DNA of 64,000 bases from CAZIXN01 sp039180415 (GTDB lineage: Bacteria; Planctomycetota; Phycisphaerae; Phycisphaerales; Phycisphaeraceae): the NCBI GenBank assembly GCA_039180415.1, contig JBCDDH010000001.1, forward strand, positions 1-64,000, written 5' to 3'. Position numbers and translations under genes: made by a program. Below are positions 51,216-60,346 of the stretch, in pieces (position 1 is the first letter of the stretch; each line of letters opens with the position of its first letter). The notes under the pieces are model-generated. The model saw nothing but the letters and a program-made list of their open reading frames with translations, did not search any database and was not told the origin of the DNA.

Positions 51216-51615
51216 GAGCCGGGCAGTGTACCGGCGGTTCAGCCACGCCGAGGCAGCGCTGCCGACAGCCCGACGAACCGGATTGCGCCCGCGCCGCAGT
51301 CGAAAAAACCGATGCCCCCAAACCGTGTAGAGAAACAAGGTTTTCGAAGCCCGGATTCGCTGTAATGGTGCCACGCGAAGCGAAACATTGCGATCTGCCT
51401 ATGGATTTTCGTGGTCTGTTTTCGGCCGCCATTTGAGCTGCATACTCAACTCAAGCAAGAATGGTCTTGCTCGATAAACGCGGAAAAACTAGGGTTTACT
51501 CTTATAGCTGACCGGCCTTCGGGGTCTTGGCCGAACGCCTCGAACGGCGGAACGGGAATCGCAGGCCACGGATGTCTGCGATGTGTACTTCTCGCAGCTA
51601 AGGATGGAGTTTTTT
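51216..51615 (+). promoter_or_regulatory. Intergenic region with two dyads before the large PEP-CTERM gene
   Basis: AGCAAGA-atgg-TCTTGCT (51454-51471) is an exact 7-bp inverted repeat; just upstream TTGAG/CTCAA (51434-51450) forms another. Further down are AT-rich segments (ACTCTTATAGC) that could be a -10 region. No other gene is seen in these 400 bp. AAGGATGGAG (51600-51609) is the ribosome site for the next gene. Confidence 0.4.
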
Positions 51616-54105
51616 ATGTGTCTTGGTTTTCGCATCGCGCGTCCGGTGCAACACGGTCTGTACGCCTTTGGCATAACGGCGTTGAGCCTGGCCGCCCCCG
51701 CCGCCGCGAGCGTGTCCTTCCCGGACAACGCGGGCGTGCTGAACGTGACCGACTTCGGCGTCACGCCCAACGACGGGATCGACGACACCGCGGCGCTGCA
51801 GACGCTGCTCAACAACACCGTGCTCCCCCGGTTCGGCGGCGGCGATCAGATCATCTATCTGCCCGACGGCGTCTACAATTTTTCGGACACGATCCAGATC
51901 CCCGGGGCCGCCCGGTTCATCAACATCCAGGGCCAGAGCCAGGGCGGCACGGTGCTCAAGCTCGACGACAACCTCACCGCCGCGGGCAGCCCGTTCGCCG
52001 GCGCGATCTTCAACTTCGGCGGGGGCTCGGCGGACCGATTCGAGAACAGCATCCGTGACCTGACCCTCGACGTCGGGGCCGGCAATCCCGACGCGATCGG
52101 GCTGCAGTTCAACGCCTCCAATCAGGGCGTGGCCCGCGACCTGACCATCCGTAGCTCGGATGCCAACGGGGCCGGCAGCGTCGGGTTCGACGTCGGCTAC
52201 GACGGGACCATCGGCCCGCTGCTGGTGAAGAACCTGACCGTCGAAGGCTTCGACACCGGCATCCGGAGCCAGTTCGAAGCCAACAGCAAGGTCTTCGAGG
52301 ACATCACCCTTCGCAACCAGAATCAGCTCGGCTGGCAGGCGAGCAACACGACCACGGTCATGGTCCGCAACCTGATCAGCGAGAACGCGGTGCCCGTGAT
52401 CGACGTCGGCCCCAGCGGCTCGGGCGACCCGGGCAACGGACGGATCGTCCTGGTCGGTGGGTCGCTGACGGGCACGGGCGACGCGGCGAATCAGTCCGCC
52501 ATCCGCGCGCGCAACTTCGTGCCCAACATTTACATCCGCGGTGTGCAGACCTCCGGCTACGGCGAAGCGATCACCCGCGAGACCCAGGCGTTTCAAGGTA
52601 ACGGCGGGCTCCCCGACGGGCTGATCGAGGAATACTGGTACCGCGGTGGCTCCGGCGTCGGCCGACGCGGCGGCACCTTCCAGGCCTTCGACAACACGCC
52701 CGACACGGGACTGGGGCTCGAGGTCCGCGACACGCCCGACGCGATCGACGAGCCCGTGTCCGCTTGGGTCAGCCCCGCCGACTTCGACCCCAACGCGCGG
52801 CCCGGCGACGGCATCGACGACACCGCCGCCCTTCAGGCCGCGATCGACTCGGGGGCCCGCACCGTCTATCTGCCCAACGGCAACTGGGACATCAACGGCA
52901 CCGTCCAACTCCGCGGCAACGTCGAGCGGCTCATCGGCACCGAGGCCTCCCTCATTACCGACGGCGGCGGCCGGGTCGTGCTCGGCGAAGACGGCCCCGA
53001 CACCGTCGTCATCGAACGCATCAGCGGTCGGCTGGGCAACCTGCCGCGCGTCACGTACGAGCACGACTCCGACCGGACCTGGGTCTTTAAAAACGTCTCG
53101 CAGTGGGCGTACGAACCCACGGCCGACGCGCCCGGCGACCTGTTCCTCGAGGACGTCGCCGGTGGGTCGCGCGACGGCCAACACTTCCGTAATCAGAACG
53201 TCTGGGCCCGGCAGTACAACAACGAGACCCTCGCCGACGCGAGCGACCCAGCCCTGCCCGACGCCAAGATCACGGTGGACAACGCCAACGTCTGGGTGCT
53301 CGGCCTCAAAACCGAACAGGAGGGCACGATCGTCAAGACGATCAACGGCGGCAAGACCGAGCTGCTGGGGGTGTACCGCAACGGCCCGGGTTTCAGCGAC
53401 GAGAACAACCCCGCGTTCGTGACCGAAGACAGCGCCCTGTCTGTGGCCGTGTTCTCGATCCGTCCCAACAACGACGGCTACGCCGTGTTCGCCCGGGAGA
53501 CGCGCGACGGCGTGACCGTGGACGCCGCCGACTTCGGTCAGGCCGACGTGTACAGCGCGTTCACCAACGAGGACCTGTTCGAGGTTCGCGGCGAGCTGTA
53601 CTACGACAACGCAGACACCGAGCACGTCGAGGTGATCGGCGATTGGCAGCAGTCGGCCGGCTTCGACGGGGGCTTCGTCGGCGAGGACTTTCTGTTCTCC
53701 GACACGGTCGGTGACGCGGTGGTCTTCACCCCGGACCTGCCGCGTGGCGGGAACTACGAGGTGTTCGTGCGCTGGGTCGACGACCGTGGCGGCCAAGACC
53801 ACGCCGGCCACGCGTCGGACGCACTGTTCGAGATCGACGGCGTGCTGGAAGAGCTGCGCCGGCTGGACCAACGGGGCCGGAACAACGGCGGGAAGTGGAT
53901 CTCGGTGGGCGTGCACGAGTTCGTCGGCGACGGCAGCGACACCTTGAGCTTCATCGTGGACGGCGCAGCGGGCGGCAAGGTGCTCGTGGATGGCGTGCGC
54001 CTGCTCGCGCTCGAGCGGATCATCCCTGAGCCCGGCGTCGCGGCGCTAGGTCTGGCCGCGTTGGTCGCCGTCGCGGGTCGGCGGCGCGAGGCAGCCCGGT
54101 CGTGA
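51616..54105 (+). CDS. Secreted double pectate-lyase-fold protein with golvesin-like domain and PEP-CTERM tail
   Basis: 829 residues. Signal peptide: LYAFGITALSLAAPAAASVS. Two pectate_lyase_3/GH55-like starts are seen: VLNVTDFGVTPNDGIDDTAALQTLL near residue 40 and ADFDPNARPGDGIDDTAALQAAI near residue 395. The second half has GNWDINGTVQLRG repeats. Residues about 690-800 (ADTEHVEVIGDWQQS, then GNYEVFVRWVDD) resemble the golvesin/xly carbohydrate-associated domain. The tail IIPEPGVAALGLAALVAVAGRRR is PEP-CTERM. It probably degrades or binds polysaccharide at the cell surface. Start fixed by GGAG six bases upstream. Confidence 0.85.
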   Translation: MCLGFRIARPVQHGLYAFGITALSLAAPAAASVSFPDNAGVLNVTDFGVTPNDGIDDTAALQTLLNNTVLPRFGGGDQIIYLPDGVYNFSDTIQIPGAARFINIQGQSQGGTVLKLDDNLTAAGSPFAGAIFNFGGGSADRFENSIRDLTLDVGAGNPDAIGLQFNASNQGVARDLTIRSSDANGAGSVGFDVGYDGTIGPLLVKNLTVEGFDTGIRSQFEANSKVFEDITLRNQNQLGWQASNTTTVMVRNLISENAVPVIDVGPSGSGDPGNGRIVLVGGSLTGTGDAANQSAIRARNFVPNIYIRGVQTSGYGEAITRETQAFQGNGGLPDGLIEEYWYRGGSGVGRRGGTFQAFDNTPDTGLGLEVRDTPDAIDEPVSAWVSPADFDPNARPGDGIDDTAALQAAIDSGARTVYLPNGNWDINGTVQLRGNVERLIGTEASLITDGGGRVVLGEDGPDTVVIERISGRLGNLPRVTYEHDSDRTWVFKNVSQWAYEPTADAPGDLFLEDVAGGSRDGQHFRNQNVWARQYNNETLADASDPALPDAKITVDNANVWVLGLKTEQEGTIVKTINGGKTELLGVYRNGPGFSDENNPAFVTEDSALSVAVFSIRPNNDGYAVFARETRDGVTVDAADFGQADVYSAFTNEDLFEVRGELYYDNADTEHVEVIGDWQQSAGFDGGFVGEDFLFSDTVGDAVVFTPDLPRGGNYEVFVRWVDDRGGQDHAGHASDALFEIDGVLEELRRLDQRGRNNGGKWISVGVHEFVGDGSDTLSFIVDGAAGGKVLVDGVRLLALERIIPEPGVAALGLAALVAVAGRRREAARS

Positions 54106-54130
54106 CCGGCGGTTTCCACGGGGTTGGGCT

Positions 54131-54240
54131 CCCGCCGTCGTTCCGCGGCCACGCCGCGGGTTCCGGCCACATCTCGAGAGGTTCGGCTTGCCGTACTTTG
54201 ACGCGGATCTACGCCGGGATGCGGCGGATGACGGCACGGC
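54131..54240 (+). pseudogene. Remnant of a DUF2071 gene copy
   Basis: Two collinear stretches match the DUF2071 gene at 55970-56749. 54131-54170 (PPSFRGHAAGSGH) matches 55999-56038 at 34 of 40 bases, and 54181-54206 (FGLPYFDA) matches 56362-56387 at 23 of 26. The intervening 320 bp of the gene is missing and the two pieces are in different frames. It looks like a decayed internal-deletion copy just upstream of the aldehyde dehydrogenase. Confidence 0.5.
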
Positions 54241-54407
54241 GCACTGCCTCAACTTACCGCTCGCGTCGCGATTAGCTCGCGTCTGTAGGCGAATTTGGCC
54301 AAGACGGCCCACGGTCATTTTGTGAATTCTGGATCGCGTCCACCGGGTTTCGGATTACAATCACGGCGCATTTCTCGATTTCTTGCCCTTCGCATCAGGA
54401 GTCTCCC

Positions 54408-55928
54408 ATGACCGCTGCCCCGCCCGCCGGCGCGCTTCCCCAAGCGCTCGACCATCTCGCGTTCGCCGACTTTCTGCGTAAACCAAAACAGATCCTCATC
54501 AACAACGAGTGGACCGACGGCGACAGCGACGAAACGTTCGCCGTCTACGACCCCGCGCGAGGGCAAGAAATCGCGCGGTGCGTCGCGGGCAACCGCAAAG
54601 ACATCGACCGCGCCGTCGCGGCGGCGCGGCGTGCGTTTGACGACGGGCCGTGGACCCGCATGACCTCCAGCGAGCGGGGCCGGCTGATCTGGAAGCTCGG
54701 CGACCTGCTCGAAGAAAACCTCGACGAATTCGCACAACTCGAAACGATCGACAACGGCAAGCCGCTCGCGGTTGCCAAGGCCGCCGACGTGCCGCTGGCC
54801 GTGGACATGTTCCGTTACATGGCCGGCTGGACTACGAAGATCGAAGGCACGACGATCCCGATCACCGTCCCCTACACGCCGGGCGCGAACTACCACGCGT
54901 ACACGCGACGGGAGCCGGTGGGCGTCGCGGCGCAGATCGTGCCGTGGAACTTCCCGCTGCTCATGGCCGCCTGGAAGCTCGCGCCGGCGCTGGCCGCGGG
55001 CTGCACGATCGTGCTCAAGCCCGCCGAGCAGACGCCGCTGTCCGCGCTGCGCCTGGGCGAACTGATCGTCGAAGCCGGCTTCCCCGAGGGCGTGGTCAAC
55101 ATCGTCACCGGCTTCGGCGAAGACACCGGCGCGCCGGTCGCCGCGCACCCATTCGTCGACAAAGTCGCGTTTACGGGAAGCACCGAAGTTGGCAAGCTGA
55201 TCGTCCAGGCCGCGGCGGGCAACCTCAAGAAGGTCACGCTCGAACTCGGCGGCAAGAGCCCCAACGTCGTCTTCCCCGACGCCGATTTGGAGACCGCGAT
55301 CCCCGGCGCGGCCAACGCGATCTTCTTCAACCACGGCCAATGCTGCTGCGCCGGCAGCCGGCTGTTCGTGCACAAGAAGGTGTACGACGAAGTCGTGGCG
55401 GGCGTCGCCGAACATGCGAACGGCCTGAAGCTCGGCAGCGGCTTCGAGGACGACACCGACATGGGGCCTTTGGTCAGCAAGGAACAGCAGGACCGCGTCG
55501 CGGGCTATCTCTCGGCGGGCCGCAGCGAGGGCGCCAACGCGGCGTGCGGCGGCGGCGTGCTCGATCGCGAGGGCTACTTCGTGCGGCCGACCGTGCTCAC
55601 CGACACGACCGACGACATGAAGGTCGTCCGCGAAGAGATTTTTGGCCCGGTGGTGGTCGCCACGCCGTTCGCGGACGAAGAAGAACTCTTCCGCCGCGTC
55701 AACGACACCGAGTACGGCCTGGGTGCCGGCGTGTGGACCAGCGACATCAGCAAGGCCCACCGCACCGCCCACGCGATCAAGGCCGGCACGGTGTGGATCA
55801 ATTGCTACAACATCTTCGACGCGGCCCTGCCCTTCGGCGGCTACAAGCAGTCCGGCTGGGGGCGGGAGATGGGCGGCGCGGCCTTGGAGAATTACCTGGA
55901 AACCAAGAGCGTGGTCGCGTCGTTGTGA
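54408..55928 (+). CDS. NAD(P)-dependent aldehyde dehydrogenase
   Basis: 506 residues. Oxidises an aldehyde to its acid. The nucleotide-binding VPWNFPLLMAAWKLAPALAAG and FTGSTEVGK, the general-base Glu in LELGGKSPNVV, the catalytic Cys in NHGQCCCAGSRLFV, and EEIFGPVV are all present. The group resembles betaine or general aldehyde dehydrogenases; substrate undetermined. CAGGAG precedes the ATG. Confidence 0.93.
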   Translation: MTAAPPAGALPQALDHLAFADFLRKPKQILINNEWTDGDSDETFAVYDPARGQEIARCVAGNRKDIDRAVAAARRAFDDGPWTRMTSSERGRLIWKLGDLLEENLDEFAQLETIDNGKPLAVAKAADVPLAVDMFRYMAGWTTKIEGTTIPITVPYTPGANYHAYTRREPVGVAAQIVPWNFPLLMAAWKLAPALAAGCTIVLKPAEQTPLSALRLGELIVEAGFPEGVVNIVTGFGEDTGAPVAAHPFVDKVAFTGSTEVGKLIVQAAAGNLKKVTLELGGKSPNVVFPDADLETAIPGAANAIFFNHGQCCCAGSRLFVHKKVYDEVVAGVAEHANGLKLGSGFEDDTDMGPLVSKEQQDRVAGYLSAGRSEGANAACGGGVLDREGYFVRPTVLTDTTDDMKVVREEIFGPVVVATPFADEEELFRRVNDTEYGLGAGVWTSDISKAHRTAHAIKAGTVWINCYNIFDAALPFGGYKQSGWGREMGGAALENYLETKSVVASL

Positions 55929-55969
55929 AGGCGTGACGTCTGAGCCGCGCGGCCTAGGCTCCGGCGGTC

Positions 55970-56749
55970 ATGCACGACAGACAGGCAACCCATCAGGACC
56001 CGCCGCCGTTTCCCGGCCACGCCGCGGGCTCCGGCCGTCACCCGGTCATGGCAATGCGTTGGAGCGGATTGCTGTTCGCGCACTGGCCGATCTCCGCGGA
56101 TGCTCTAAGACCGATGCTGCCCGAGGCGCTTCGTTCGTGTCTGGATACGTTCGACGGGACGGCGTGGCTGGGCGTGGTGCCGTTCGTGATGTCGCGGGTG
56201 CGCGGCGTGGTCGGGCCGGTGACGCTGCCGGCGGTGCCGGGGCTGTCGCGGTTTCCGGAACTGAACCTGCGGACGTATGTGACCGTAGACGGCGTGCCGG
56301 GCGTGTGGTTCTTTTCGTTGGACGCCCACCACAGGATCGCGGTGCGAACGGCGCGGCATACGTTCGGCCTGCCGTATTTCGACGCGGCGATGCGCTGCAC
56401 CCGACACGACGACGGACGCATCGACTACCGCAGCCGACGCACGCACCGCGGCCCGCCCGCCGCGGAACTCGACGCGACGTACCGACCCGTCGGGCCGTCC
56501 TTCGAGACGCAAGCCGGCACGCTCGATCACTTCCTCACCGCCCGGTACTGCCTGTTCGCGGAGCGTCGCGGCCGGCTGCTGCGCGGCGATATCACGCACG
56601 ACCCCTGGCGGCTGCGCCCCGCCGCTTGGGAAGCCCGGAGGTGTGAGATGACGGGGCTGATCGAGATCCCTTTGCCCGACACGCCGCCGCATCTGCGATT
56701 CGCCGAGCCGCTGGACGTCCGAGCGTGGTGGCCGCGGCCCGTGGTTTGA
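55970..56749 (+). CDS. DUF2071 (YqjF-like) protein
   Basis: 259 residues. MRWSGLLFAHWPISADALRPMLPEAL, FDGTAWLGVVPFVM, LNLRTYVTVDGVPGVWFFSLDAHH and ARHTFGLPYFDAAM match the DUF2071 family, whose function is not known. The N-terminal 26 residues before MAMRWSG are atypical, so the true start may be there. A decayed copy lies upstream of the aldehyde dehydrogenase gene. Confidence 0.88.
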   Translation: MHDRQATHQDPPPFPGHAAGSGRHPVMAMRWSGLLFAHWPISADALRPMLPEALRSCLDTFDGTAWLGVVPFVMSRVRGVVGPVTLPAVPGLSRFPELNLRTYVTVDGVPGVWFFSLDAHHRIAVRTARHTFGLPYFDAAMRCTRHDDGRIDYRSRRTHRGPPAAELDATYRPVGPSFETQAGTLDHFLTARYCLFAERRGRLLRGDITHDPWRLRPAAWEARRCEMTGLIEIPLPDTPPHLRFAEPLDVRAWWPRPVV

Positions 56750-56787
56750 CGGCGGTGCGACGCGGCGGGTTTCCTTAGGATTGGCGG

Positions 56788-58134
56788 ATGGCCACCGCAC
56801 CGTCCGCCGCGCTGAAGCAAAAGATCGAAGACCGCTCCGCCCGCGTCGGGGTGCTCGCGTTGGGGTACGTCGGGCTGCCGCTGATCCGAACGTTCTGGGA
56901 CGCGGGGTTCCCGGTGCTCGGGTTCGATGTCGATCCGGAGAAGATCGCGATGCTGCGGCGGGGCGAGAGTTATCTCACCCATTTCGGGCCCGATTTCGTC
57001 AGGGACATGTCGGACTCCGGGAGCGATCGCTTCGACGTCACCACCGACTTGGCGCGTCTGGGCGAGGCGGACGCGGTGCTCGTGTGCGTGCCGACGCCGT
57101 TGGGCCCGCACCAGGAGCCGGACCTGTCGTTCATCGAACGCGCCGCCGAGAACCTCGCGGCGACGCTACGCGACGGGCAGTTGATCGTGCTCGAGAGCAC
57201 GACGTACCCGGGCACGACGCGGAAGGTGATGAAGCCGATCCTGGACCGCGTGGCGGAAGAGCGGGGCATCTCGTATCTGCTGGCTTACTCGCCGGAGCGT
57301 GAAGACCCGGGGCGGAAGGACCACTCGACGCGCACGATCCCGAAGTTGGTCGGTGGGATCGACGAAGTTTCCGGCGAAGCCTCGGCCGCGCTGTACGCCG
57401 CGGCGCTCGAACAAGTCGTGCCCGTTCGCAGCGCCGAGGTCGCCGAGGCCGCCAAGATCTTGGAGAACGTGTACCGCGCGGTGAACATCGCGCTGGTCAA
57501 CGAACTCAAGGTGATCCTCACGGCGATGGGCGTGGACGTGTGGGAGGTGGTCGAGGCGGCGAGCACAAAACCCTTTGGTTTCCAGGCGTTTTATCCCGGG
57601 CCCGGGCTGGGCGGGCACTGCATCCCGATCGACCCGTTCTACCTGACGTGGGCGGCGCGGGAGGTCGGGGAGAGCACAGAATTCATCGAGCTGGCCGGGC
57701 GGGTGAACCACGCGATGCCGGGCTTCGTGATCGAGCGAACGATGCTGGGGCTGAACGACGCGGGCAAGGCGGTGCGGGGGAGCAAGGTCCTGGTCCTGGG
57801 GCTGGCGTACAAGCCGGACGTGGACGACGTGCGCGAGAGCCCGAGCTTCGAGCTGATCGACCGGCTGCGGAAGCTCGGCGCGGACGTCTCGTACCACGAC
57901 CCGCACGTTCCGCAGACGCATGCGATGCGGCACTACCCGGACTTGCCGCCGATGCAGAGCGTGACGCTCGACGAAGCCGCGGTGAGCGCCGCGGACTGCG
58001 TGCTGATCGCGACGCACCACGCGGCGTACGACTGGGCGTGGTTGGCGCAGCACGCGTCGCTGATCGTGGACACGCGCGGGGTGATGCGCGGGATGAGCGG
58101 GATGAGCGGGAAGGCGACGGTGGTCAGCGCGTGA
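56788..58134 (+). CDS. UDP-N-acetylhexosamine / UDP-sugar 6-dehydrogenase (WbpA-like)
   Basis: 448 residues. NAD-dependent oxidation of a UDP-sugar to its uronic acid for surface polysaccharide. VGVLALGYVGLPL is the Rossmann entry, in which the first Gly of the usual GLGYVG is Ala. YSPEREDPG, ENVYRAVNIALVNELK, the catalytic Cys in GGHCIPIDPFYL, and LGLAYKPDVDDVRESPSFEL follow. Its SPERxDPG form fits UDP-N-acetyl-glucosamine or -mannosamine dehydrogenases. A hairpin separates it from the convergent gene. Confidence 0.9.
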   Translation: MATAPSAALKQKIEDRSARVGVLALGYVGLPLIRTFWDAGFPVLGFDVDPEKIAMLRRGESYLTHFGPDFVRDMSDSGSDRFDVTTDLARLGEADAVLVCVPTPLGPHQEPDLSFIERAAENLAATLRDGQLIVLESTTYPGTTRKVMKPILDRVAEERGISYLLAYSPEREDPGRKDHSTRTIPKLVGGIDEVSGEASAALYAAALEQVVPVRSAEVAEAAKILENVYRAVNIALVNELKVILTAMGVDVWEVVEAASTKPFGFQAFYPGPGLGGHCIPIDPFYLTWAAREVGESTEFIELAGRVNHAMPGFVIERTMLGLNDAGKAVRGSKVLVLGLAYKPDVDDVRESPSFELIDRLRKLGADVSYHDPHVPQTHAMRHYPDLPPMQSVTLDEAAVSAADCVLIATHHAAYDWAWLAQHASLIVDTRGVMRGMSGMSGKATVVSA

Positions 58135-58141
58135 TGTGTTC

Positions 58142-58167
58142 GGCCTGGTCGCTTAAGCGACCAGGCC
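58142..58167. terminator. 26-bp perfect palindrome between convergent genes
   Basis: An exact palindrome centred on CTTAAG spans 58142-58167, between the dehydrogenase stop (58134) and the end of the methyltransferase gene. The TAA stop of the methyltransferase (58155-58153) lies in its centre. It can fold on either strand, so it may serve as a bidirectional transcript end; no T-run follows. Confidence 0.5.
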
Positions 58168-58776
58168 ACGCCGCATGGCGATCGTTGCGTCGTGGCCGTC
58201 GCGGAAGTAGTCCTGACGCAGCGAGACGTAGGGCGTTTGCGCCAGCGCCCAATCGAGCAGCTTGCGGGTCGGCAGTCGGTGGGCGGGGTATTGCTGCGGC
58301 ACGGCGTCGGGTCCGCACGTGTCGGCCAGGAAATTGAACACCAGCGCCTCGGCGCAGCCGGCCCACGCCGCGTCGAGGACCCGCAGCGCGGTGGCGTCGT
58401 CCATCGTGTTCAGCGTGCCGGAGATCAGGGTGACGTCGGGTTTGGTTTCCGCGAGCAGCTCGGGCTGATTCACGAAGTCGCCCGCCGCGAACGAAACCCG
58501 CTCCAAGCCGCGGGTCTTTGCGAAATCGATCACGTCGGGCAGGCCGTCCACGCCGTGGTAGTGGGCGTAGTCGCAGCCGTTTTCCAGCAGCCACTCGGCC
58601 AGGTCGCCGCGGCTGCACCCCGCGTCGAGCAGCCGCTTGTCCCGCAGGTCGATCGTCTCGGCGAACACCTTGAAGCGTCGCGTCTGGGTCTCGGGCCGAG
58701 CCCACATCGTCACGTCGAACGCGCTGCCGTGGCGGTCTTGCGCGTCGCGGTACGGCTGGAGGTACGCGTCGTTCAT
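58153..58776 (-). CDS. Class I SAM-dependent methyltransferase
   Basis: 207 residues. The SAM-binding motif I is RLLDAGCSRGDLAEWLLENG, with the acidic AHYHGVDGLPDVIDFA after it and LISGTLNTMDDATALRVLDAAW further on. Substrate unknown. The ATG lies 2 bp after the stop of the CorC-type gene, so the two are co-transcribed. It ends inside a 26-bp palindrome. Confidence 0.85.
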   Translation of the reverse strand: MNDAYLQPYRDAQDRHGSAFDVTMWARPETQTRRFKVFAETIDLRDKRLLDAGCSRGDLAEWLLENGCDYAHYHGVDGLPDVIDFAKTRGLERVSFAAGDFVNQPELLAETKPDVTLISGTLNTMDDATALRVLDAAWAGCAEALVFNFLADTCGPDAVPQQYPAHRLPTRKLLDWALAQTPYVSLRQDYFRDGHDATIAMRRGLVA

Positions 58777-58778
58777 CG

Positions 58779-59894
58779 TTAAGCGGTCTCCGCGCTGAAG
58801 TTCTGGCGTTTGCGTCGCATCAACCGGCGGGCGAGTTCGCGCATGTCCGCCGTGGTATCGGTCTCGTCGACGATCTCGACGCCCAGTAGGGTCTCGATGC
58901 AGTCTTCGAGGGTGATCAGTCCCGCGGTGCCGCCGAACTCGTCGACGACGAGCATGGCATGGCGCTGCTCGCGGATGAACCGGTCCATCACTTGATCCAA
59001 GCGTGCGGCGTCGGGGACGACGGGCATGTCGCGCATCAGCTCCCGCAGCGGCTTGTCGTATTCGCCGTCGGCGTAGGCGTGGAGGATGGCGTGGCGGGTG
59101 ACCTTGCCGGTGACATGATCGAGGTCGCCGTCGTACAGCGGGATCCGGGAGAAGCGCAGCCGCCCGTACTCGTCCACGACCTGTCGCACGGTCGTGTCCT
59201 GCGACAGGGCAAAGACCACGGGGCGCGGCGTCATAACCTCCTTAACGGGCACCTGCGTCATGCCCAGCAGGTTGCGGATGACGCGCAGCTCTTCGCGGTC
59301 GAGTGCGCCGTCGGTGAGCCCGAGGTCGGCCATCGAGGCGATCTCTTCGCGTGAGACGGGTGCTTGGTGGCCGCCGCCGAACCACTTGGACATCCAGTTG
59401 AGTGGCACGAGGATCGGCCAAAGCACGACCATCAGGATGCTGATGGTGACCGCGGTGAACGGCGCGAGCGGCCGGGCGTAGGCGGCGCCGAGGCTCTTGG
59501 GGATGATCTCGGAGAGCACGAGGATCAGCAGCGTGAGGATGGCGGTGGCGATCGCGTTGATCGTGCTGCCGAACATGATTTGGACTTGCGCTCCAACGCC
59601 GACGGCACCGGCCGTGTGGGAGATGGTGTTAAGGGTCAAGATGGCGGCGAGGGCGCGATCGAGGTTGTTCTTGATTCTCTCCAACCGGCCGCCGCTTTTG
59701 GCACCGGCCGCCTTGAGCGATGCGATGTAGCTGCGCGGCAGGGAGAGCACACCCGCTTCGAGCATGGAGCAAAGGAACGACACGCCGATGGCGATCGCGA
59801 AGAAGACGATCAGCAGCGAGCCGTTCGTGGAGTTCCACCCGATGGCGGGCACGTCGGAGGCGGTCGGGACGCCGGCGGCGAGGACGGGGTGCAT
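58779..59894 (-). CDS. CNNM/CorC-HlyC family membrane protein
   Basis: 371 residues. A DUF21/CNNM membrane domain (residues about 27-180: SLLIVFFAIAIGVSFLCSMLEAGVLSL, ILTLNTISHTAGAVGVGAQV, LILVLSEIIPKSLGAAYA) is followed by a CBS pair (VKEVMTPRPVVFALSQDTTVRQVVDEY; LVVDEFGGTAGLITLEDCIETLLGVEI). Relatives handle magnesium or cobalt transport. The C-terminal CorC-HlyC domain is absent, so the cytoplasmic part is short. The methyltransferase gene follows at 2 bp. Confidence 0.9.
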   Translation of the reverse strand: MHPVLAAGVPTASDVPAIGWNSTNGSLLIVFFAIAIGVSFLCSMLEAGVLSLPRSYIASLKAAGAKSGGRLERIKNNLDRALAAILTLNTISHTAGAVGVGAQVQIMFGSTINAIATAILTLLILVLSEIIPKSLGAAYARPLAPFTAVTISILMVVLWPILVPLNWMSKWFGGGHQAPVSREEIASMADLGLTDGALDREELRVIRNLLGMTQVPVKEVMTPRPVVFALSQDTTVRQVVDEYGRLRFSRIPLYDGDLDHVTGKVTRHAILHAYADGEYDKPLRELMRDMPVVPDAARLDQVMDRFIREQRHAMLVVDEFGGTAGLITLEDCIETLLGVEIVDETDTTADMRELARRLMRRKRQNFSAETA

Positions 59895-59935
59895 CGTCCA
59901 ATCCTAACCTCGCCGCCGCCACCGATCCCGGGGAC

Positions 59936-59963
59936 TTGACAAACAAGCTTTATGGTATAAAGT
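59936..59963 (+). promoter_or_regulatory. Promoter and dyad operator of the PadR gene
   Basis: TTGACA (59936-59941) fits a -35 box; TAAAGT (59958-59963), 16 bp on, is a fair -10. The exact dyad CTTTAT-ggt-ATAAAG (59948-59962) overlaps the spacer and -10, in a position typical of an autoregulatory operator. The PadR ATG follows at 59992. Confidence 0.6.
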
Positions 59964-59991
59964 AAAAAAGCCTTATGCTGCGAGGTAAGCC

Positions 59992-60327
59992 ATGAGCCGC
60001 CTGCGAAAACAGACCCTGGACGGACAGATCGAGACGCTGCTGCTCGCGACGCTGGAGGAGGGCCCCAGCTACGGCTACCAGATCGTCAAGGACCTCAACG
60101 AACGCGCCGGCGACCTGCTGCGGCTCGGGGAAGGCACGGTGTACCCCGTCCTGCACCGGATGGAAGAGCGCGGCGTCCTGTCCTGCTCTTGGCGCAAGGG
60201 CGACCGCGGCCAGCCGCGGAAGTACTACCGGCTCAACGCACGGGGCAAGAAGGCGCTCGCGGAGCAACGGCAGCAGTGGGCCGGGCTCCAGCAAGTCATG
60301 AACACGGTGTTAGGAAACCCGGCCTGA
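59992..60327 (+). CDS. PadR-family transcriptional regulator
   Basis: 111 residues: winged helix with LLLATLEEGPSYGYQIVKDLNERAGDLLRLGEGTVYPVLHRMEERGVL, then GQPRKYYRLNARGKKALAEQRQQW. PadR proteins are dimeric repressors that respond to small molecules or, when paired with HAAS-type membrane proteins, to membrane stress. The next gene, 19 bp downstream, is such a membrane partner. A dyad overlaps its promoter. Confidence 0.93.
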   Translation: MSRLRKQTLDGQIETLLLATLEEGPSYGYQIVKDLNERAGDLLRLGEGTVYPVLHRMEERGVLSCSWRKGDRGQPRKYYRLNARGKKALAEQRQQWAGLQQVMNTVLGNPA

Positions 60328-60346
60328 ATCTCACCAGGAGCAAGCG

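Noticed and set aside
51598..53916. 772-codon open frame on the - strand
   Set aside because: It mirrors the pectate-lyase-fold gene, whose signal peptide, domains and PEP-CTERM tail are clear on the + strand.
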